Assembly: GCA_033850885.1 (NCBI GenBank)
Contig: JAWWPG010000017.1
Location: 1 to 24,188, forward strand
Source: JAWWPG01 sp033850885
GTDB lineage: Bacteria; Actinomycetota; Actinomycetes; Propionibacteriales; Nocardioidaceae
Length of the DNA stretch: 24,188 bases
Reading direction: 5' to 3'
This document shows, one piece after another, positions 20,998 through 24,188 of this stretch (position 1 is its first letter; every line of letters begins with the position of its first letter). The translations under genes were made by a program, and so were the position numbers. Under the pieces are notes generated by a model. That model saw nothing but the letters and a program-made list of their open reading frames with translations. It had not been told where the DNA came from and did no database searches.

Positions 20998-22133
20998 TTG
21001 CGCATCCTTCAAGTCTCACACGCGTTCCCTCCCACGTTCGGCGGTGTGGAGAGCCACGTTCAGATCTAGCGACCTGGCTCGTGGCTCGCGGGCACGAGGT
21101 CACGTGTTTGGTCGGCGGCACGCCGACAGTCGAAGACCGGCTCGGATCGCCTCGAGTCTTGCGCTCGCAGTGCCTCACCGTCTCCAAGCTACTGGCGGCC
21201 CAGCGTCGAGGCGGCAGGGTGATGGCTCAGCTTCGAAGCGAGATCGATGCCGTGCTCAACGAAGTGCTTGCCAGCGAGCACTACGACGTTGTGCATATCC
21301 ACAACGCGCACCACTTCTCCCCGACGCTCGCCCACGCCGTCTTGGCCACGGGTTTGCCGGCGATCAACACGGTCCACGATCGCGTCGGCGAGCACCTACA
21401 CCCCGACGTGCTGGATTTGCCCTGGGCACACATTACCTACGTGAGCCATTACCTTCAGCAGGCTCTGCCGTCCCAGCGGTGCAGTTCGGTGTCGTGGTTA
21501 GGAATAGATCTGCATCGATTCACGCCTAGTGGACCGGGAGACTCACGTCTAGCAGCGCTGCCCGCGCCACGGATCCTGCACCCCGCTCGCCTATTGAGGT
21601 GGAAGGGGGTGCATGTTAGCGTCGCTGCCCTAGCCGTGCTCAAGAGCAGAGAAATTGACGCGTCGCTGATTCTGTGCGGATCTAGGGAAGTCGTCGACGA
21701 CCAGTCGGAACTGGCGCGATACCGAGAGGAACTCGAGCAGCTGGCCGATGACGCTTCTGTGCGCCATCGGGTCCATTTCATGGACTTCGACCGTGCCGGG
21801 ATCGATCGGGCATACCGATCGGCCGACATGGTGTGGTACCCGACCGTGGAGCCAGAACCCCTTGGGCTCGTGCCCATAGAGGCGATGGCGACGGGCACTC
21901 CTGTTGTTGTAAGCGACACCGGAGGGATGCGAGAGACGGTGATGCACGGAGCCACAGGACTTCGGGTTCCTCCAAATTACCCTGGGGCGCTGGCCGAGGC
22001 ATCCCGGCGTTTGCTAGAGGACGGAAGGCTAAGCGAGCAACTGGTCACTGGCGGGCTTCGTCAAGCACGCCGATTTGACCTCAACCGCTACGTTGCTGGC
22101 GTCGAGCAACTCTACAAGAGTGTGAGCGAATGA
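20998..22133 (+). CDS. GT4-family glycosyltransferase, reading frame broken near the 5' end
   Basis: This is a retaining GT4 enzyme of about 378 residues when reassembled. The first 23 codons, from a TTG at 20998 with AGGGG upstream, read RILQVSHAFPPTFGGVESHV, the classic GT4 opening, and then hit TAG at 21067. From 21063, in a different frame, the protein continues DLATWLVARGHEVTCLVGG and stays open to 22133. A single missing base after CACGTTCA explains the break. The C-terminal half is intact: LHPARLLRWKGVHV and EPEPLGLVPIEAMATGTPVV with the E-x7-E pair. If the break is real, only an N-truncated product from an internal start (such as GTG 21081) could be made, lacking the acceptor-site glycine loop. 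It overlaps the next gene by 4 bp (ATGA). Confidence 0.8.
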
Positions 22134-22753
22134 CCGACGACCGCGATCCCCAGGACGTCTCGATCCGCCTGTCCGAGTACGAGGCGTTGCGCCGGGAAAT
22201 CGAAATGAGAGCCACGTTGGCCTCAAGTCTGGTGGCTCTAGAGCTAAGCGCCCTAGGTATCGGACTGGTATCCGCGGGAGAGACGCTCGACCTCTATCCA
22301 GGCTTGGGGTTTCTTTCGACGATGCTTTGGCTCTTCTGGTTGGACCATACCGAGCAAATCTGGAAGCTCGCGACATACATCAGCGTTAGGCTGCGACCCT
22401 CGCTGCAGTCAGTGGCGCCGCGATCGCTCGATTGGGAGCGGTTCTTGCGTGAATTGGACGCTCAAAAGGCGGTCCGCTCGACCAACTACGCGGCGTTCTA
22501 CATCACACTGCTCTTCGCTGTGGTGCCGCCGCTTCTCACCGCCGTCTATGTGGTGCGAATAGTTGAGGCCGGGACCAGCGCAGAAGCGGTGGCCCCCGTT
22601 CGCCTCGTTGTCGCGGTAGTCGTTATTGCATTTTGGGTTTTCGGAATGACCCAGTTCCGTGAGTTTAACCGAAGCCGTCGGCACATGGATGAGCGGATCA
22701 GCTCGTCACAAGAAAGATTGAGTCCCGCTGAGTGGTGTAAATCGGGTTCCTGA
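22130..22753 (+). CDS. Four-helix membrane protein, 3' end replaced by an insertion sequence
   Basis: This is a 207-residue frame with about four transmembrane helices (roughly residues 29-48, 56-71, 121-143 and 155-173) and an amphipathic loop between the second and third. It starts in an ATGA overlap with the glycosyltransferase stop, so the two are coupled. No family was recognised. The last 10 or so residues (SPAEWCKSGS) and the stop are encoded by the left end of the IS256-family element, whose inverted repeat begins near 22720. The native C-terminus is therefore lost or displaced beyond the element. It may have been part of a polysaccharide export or assembly locus, judged only by neighbours. 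Confidence 0.7.
   Translation: MTDDRDPQDVSIRLSEYEALRREIEMRATLASSLVALELSALGIGLVSAGETLDLYPGLGFLSTMLWLFWLDHTEQIWKLATYISVRLRPSLQSVAPRSLDWERFLRELDAQKAVRSTNYAAFYITLLFAVVPPLLTAVYVVRIVEAGTSAEAVAPVRLVVAVVVIAFWVFGMTQFREFNRSRRHMDERISSSQERLSPAEWCKSGS
22720..22743 (+). repeat. Left terminal inverted repeat of the IS256-family element
   Basis: It contains GAGTCCC followed by GAGTGGTGTAAATC and is complementary to the right end at 19 of 24 positions. It forms the last coding part of the interrupted membrane-protein gene. Confidence 0.8.
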
Positions 22754-22848
22754 TCGTGGTGGCCGTGTCGGTCACCAGGGTGGAGGGGCCACCGCGTGAG
22801 TCTTTGTGAGATTCCGACCAAAGAACTCACGAAAGAAGGTTCCACGCG

Positions 22849-24129
22849 ATGACCCTGAACCAGTCTGCCTTGCTCGAATTGACCGAGGCGATGCGCACCG
22901 CCGATGACGGCACGTTGATGCGGACGTTGCTGCACACGATCCTGCAGGCGCTGGTCGATGCCGAGGCCACCGAGCACATCGGCGCCGGCAGGCACGAGCA
23001 GAACGACACCCGGACCACCCAACGCAACGGCACCCGCACCAAGGTGGTCTCCACGACCTCGGGTGATCTGAGTGTGAAGATCGCCAAGACCCGCACCGGG
23101 TCGTTCTTCCCGACCCTGCTGCACCCGCGTCGACGCATCGATGTGGCGCTGCACGCGGTGGTGATGGAGGCCTACGTGCACGGTGTCTCGACCAGGAAGG
23201 TCGACGACCTGGTGGTCGCGATGGGCGCCGACGCCGGGATCTCCAAGTCCGAGGTGTCGAGGATCTGTGCCGAGCTCGATGTCGAGGTGGCCGCGTTCAA
23301 CACCCGCGACCTGACACCCCAGGCGTTCCCGTACGTGTTCCTCGACGCGACGTACTGCAAGGCCCGCGTCGGTGGCGACAAGACCGGTAAGGGCTCCCGG
23401 GTGGCGTCGCAGGCGGTGGTGATCGCCACCGGGGTGTCCGCGGACGGGCGTCGTGAGGTGCTCGGTTGCGCGGTCGGGGACTCCGAGACCCAGGACTTCT
23501 GGGCCGAGTTCCTGCGTGGCCTACGCGATCGTGGCCTGGTCGGGGTGCAGCTGGTCATCTCCGACCACCACCGCGGCCTGATGAACGCCATCGACGCCAC
23601 CATGGCCGGCGCCGCCTGGCAGCGGTGTCGAGTCCACTTCATGCGCAACGTGCTGGCCAAGGTCCCCAAGGGACACGCCGACATGGTCGCCGCCGCGATC
23701 CGCACCATCTTCGCCCAACCCACCGGCACGCTCGTCGGCGAGCAGGTCGAGGTCGTCGCCGTCATGCTCGAACCGCAGCTACCCGCGGTCGCACAGATGC
23801 TGCGCGACGCCAGGGAAGAGATCACCGCGTTCGCCGACTTCCCCGAAGCCCACTGGCGCAAGATCTGGTCCACCAACCCCCTCGAGCGGTTGAACCGCGA
23901 GGTCAAACGCCGCACCGACGTGGTCGGGATCTTCCCCAACCCCGCCGCCCTGCTCCGACTCTCCACCTGCGTGCTAATCGAAGCCCACGACGAATGGCAA
24001 GTCGCCGAACGCCGCTACCTCTCCGAAACCTCGATGGCCCAGCTCAACCCGCCGGCACCCACCATCCTGACCATCGAGCCCACACCCACCCAGGAGGTGA
24101 CGCAGACACCCACAGCCCAGACCGCATAG
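22849..24129 (+). CDS. IS256-family transposase
   Basis: This 426-residue DDE transposase has the family length and order. An N-terminal DNA-binding region includes TRTTQRNGTRTKVVST, then HGVSTRKVDDLV and ISKSEVSRICAELD. The catalytic core has Asp in YVFLDATYCKARVG, Asp in LVISDHHRGLMNAI, and Glu in NPLERLNREVKRRTDVVG. The conserved WQRCRVHFMRNVL motif of the family is present. GAAGG lies 9 nt before the ATG at 22849. No stop or frameshift is seen, so it is probably active. The Pro/Thr-rich tail after residue 400 is typical of actinobacterial members. It moves the surrounding element by cutting and joining DNA at the inverted repeats. Confidence 0.96.
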   Translation: MTLNQSALLELTEAMRTADDGTLMRTLLHTILQALVDAEATEHIGAGRHEQNDTRTTQRNGTRTKVVSTTSGDLSVKIAKTRTGSFFPTLLHPRRRIDVALHAVVMEAYVHGVSTRKVDDLVVAMGADAGISKSEVSRICAELDVEVAAFNTRDLTPQAFPYVFLDATYCKARVGGDKTGKGSRVASQAVVIATGVSADGRREVLGCAVGDSETQDFWAEFLRGLRDRGLVGVQLVISDHHRGLMNAIDATMAGAAWQRCRVHFMRNVLAKVPKGHADMVAAAIRTIFAQPTGTLVGEQVEVVAVMLEPQLPAVAQMLRDAREEITAFADFPEAHWRKIWSTNPLERLNREVKRRTDVVGIFPNPAALLRLSTCVLIEAHDEWQVAERRYLSETSMAQLNPPAPTILTIEPTPTQEVTQTPTAQTA

Positions 24130-24159
24130 CCTGATCCCACCGCAACGATCCACGCGGAA

Positions 24160-24183
24160 GATCTACACCACTCCAAGGGACTT
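24160..24183 (-). repeat. Right terminal inverted repeat of the IS256-family element
   Basis: Read on the minus strand it contains AAGTCCC followed by GGAGTGGTGTAGATC, matching the left end. It lies 30 bp past the transposase stop, close to the window edge. Confidence 0.8.
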
Positions 24184-24188
24184 GCCCC

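Larger units (their letters stand above)
22720..24183 (+). mobile_element. IS256-family insertion sequence, apparently complete
   Basis: The element is about 1.46 kb with one full-length transposase gene. Its ends carry imperfect inverted repeats: 22720-22743 on the left and 24160-24183 on the right match at 19 of 24 positions. The best-conserved part is GAGTGGTGTA followed by R and ATC. The tips could also lie at the inner GAGTGG (22730 and 24173). No target-site duplication could be recognised: only 5 bp remain to the right, and they do not match the left flank. It interrupts the membrane-protein gene at 22130. Confidence 0.88.

Noticed and set aside
22712..24188. Target-site duplication of the IS256-family element
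   Set aside because: The 8-9 bp on the left do not match the bases right of the element for either possible tip, and only 5 bases remain in the window, so no duplication can be claimed.

Overview
The window is GC-rich actinobacterial DNA, most likely from a Nocardioides-like member of the Propionibacteriales (inference). The evidence is the strong GC bias, the phosphatidylinositol-mannoside (PIM) gene cluster, leaderless-type promoters placed directly on start codons, and gene coupling through 1-4 bp start/stop overlaps. Three zones can be told apart.

1-12.2 kb, core genome. On the minus strand, thrS and a HIT-family phosphorylase overlap by 4 bp. Further along the same strand lie a DUF2000 gene, pgsA, patA, pimA and a small membrane protein; the last four are fused by start/stop overlaps. 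The window opens inside pdxS (minus), which is divergent from its likely MocR-type regulator pdxR (plus). This order resembles the Mycobacterium tuberculosis thrS-HIT-pgsA-acyltransferase-pimA...pdxS neighbourhood. PgsA, PimA and PatA make and mannosylate/acylate phosphatidylinositol at the inner face of the membrane. An EF-G paralogue (plus strand) sits between the HIT gene and the pgsA group. It has an array of 11-bp inverted motifs on one side and a 22-bp minisatellite on the other.

12.2-19.7 kb, accessory zone. It holds a 198-nt segment that folds into a closed multi-hairpin structure (candidate structured RNA), three unrelated small secreted proteins (Ig-like, lamin-tail, allene-oxide-cyclase-like barrel), a small excisionase-type HTH fragment, and an HD-GYP/LuxR fusion regulator. 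These are followed by a methyltransferase plus membrane protein pair, the C-terminal remnant of a regulator gene, and a possibly frame-disrupted membrane protein. Non-coding gaps with hairpins, short duplications and gene debris are frequent, which suggests a plastic region.

19.7-24.2 kb, surface-polysaccharide-type zone. A methyltransferase (minus) diverges from a GT4 glycosyltransferase (plus) whose N-terminus is separated from the rest by an apparent one-base deletion. The glycosyltransferase overlaps a membrane-protein gene whose 3' end has been replaced by the left end of a full-length IS256-family element, which fills the window to its end.

No rRNA, tRNA or CRISPR array was seen. The most interesting items are the closed RNA-like fold at 12263-12460, the five-copy GCCWGGCAAAC array at 6.7 kb, the 22-bp minisatellite at 9.2 kb, the glycosyltransferase frameshift, and the altered G4 motif in the EF-G paralogue.
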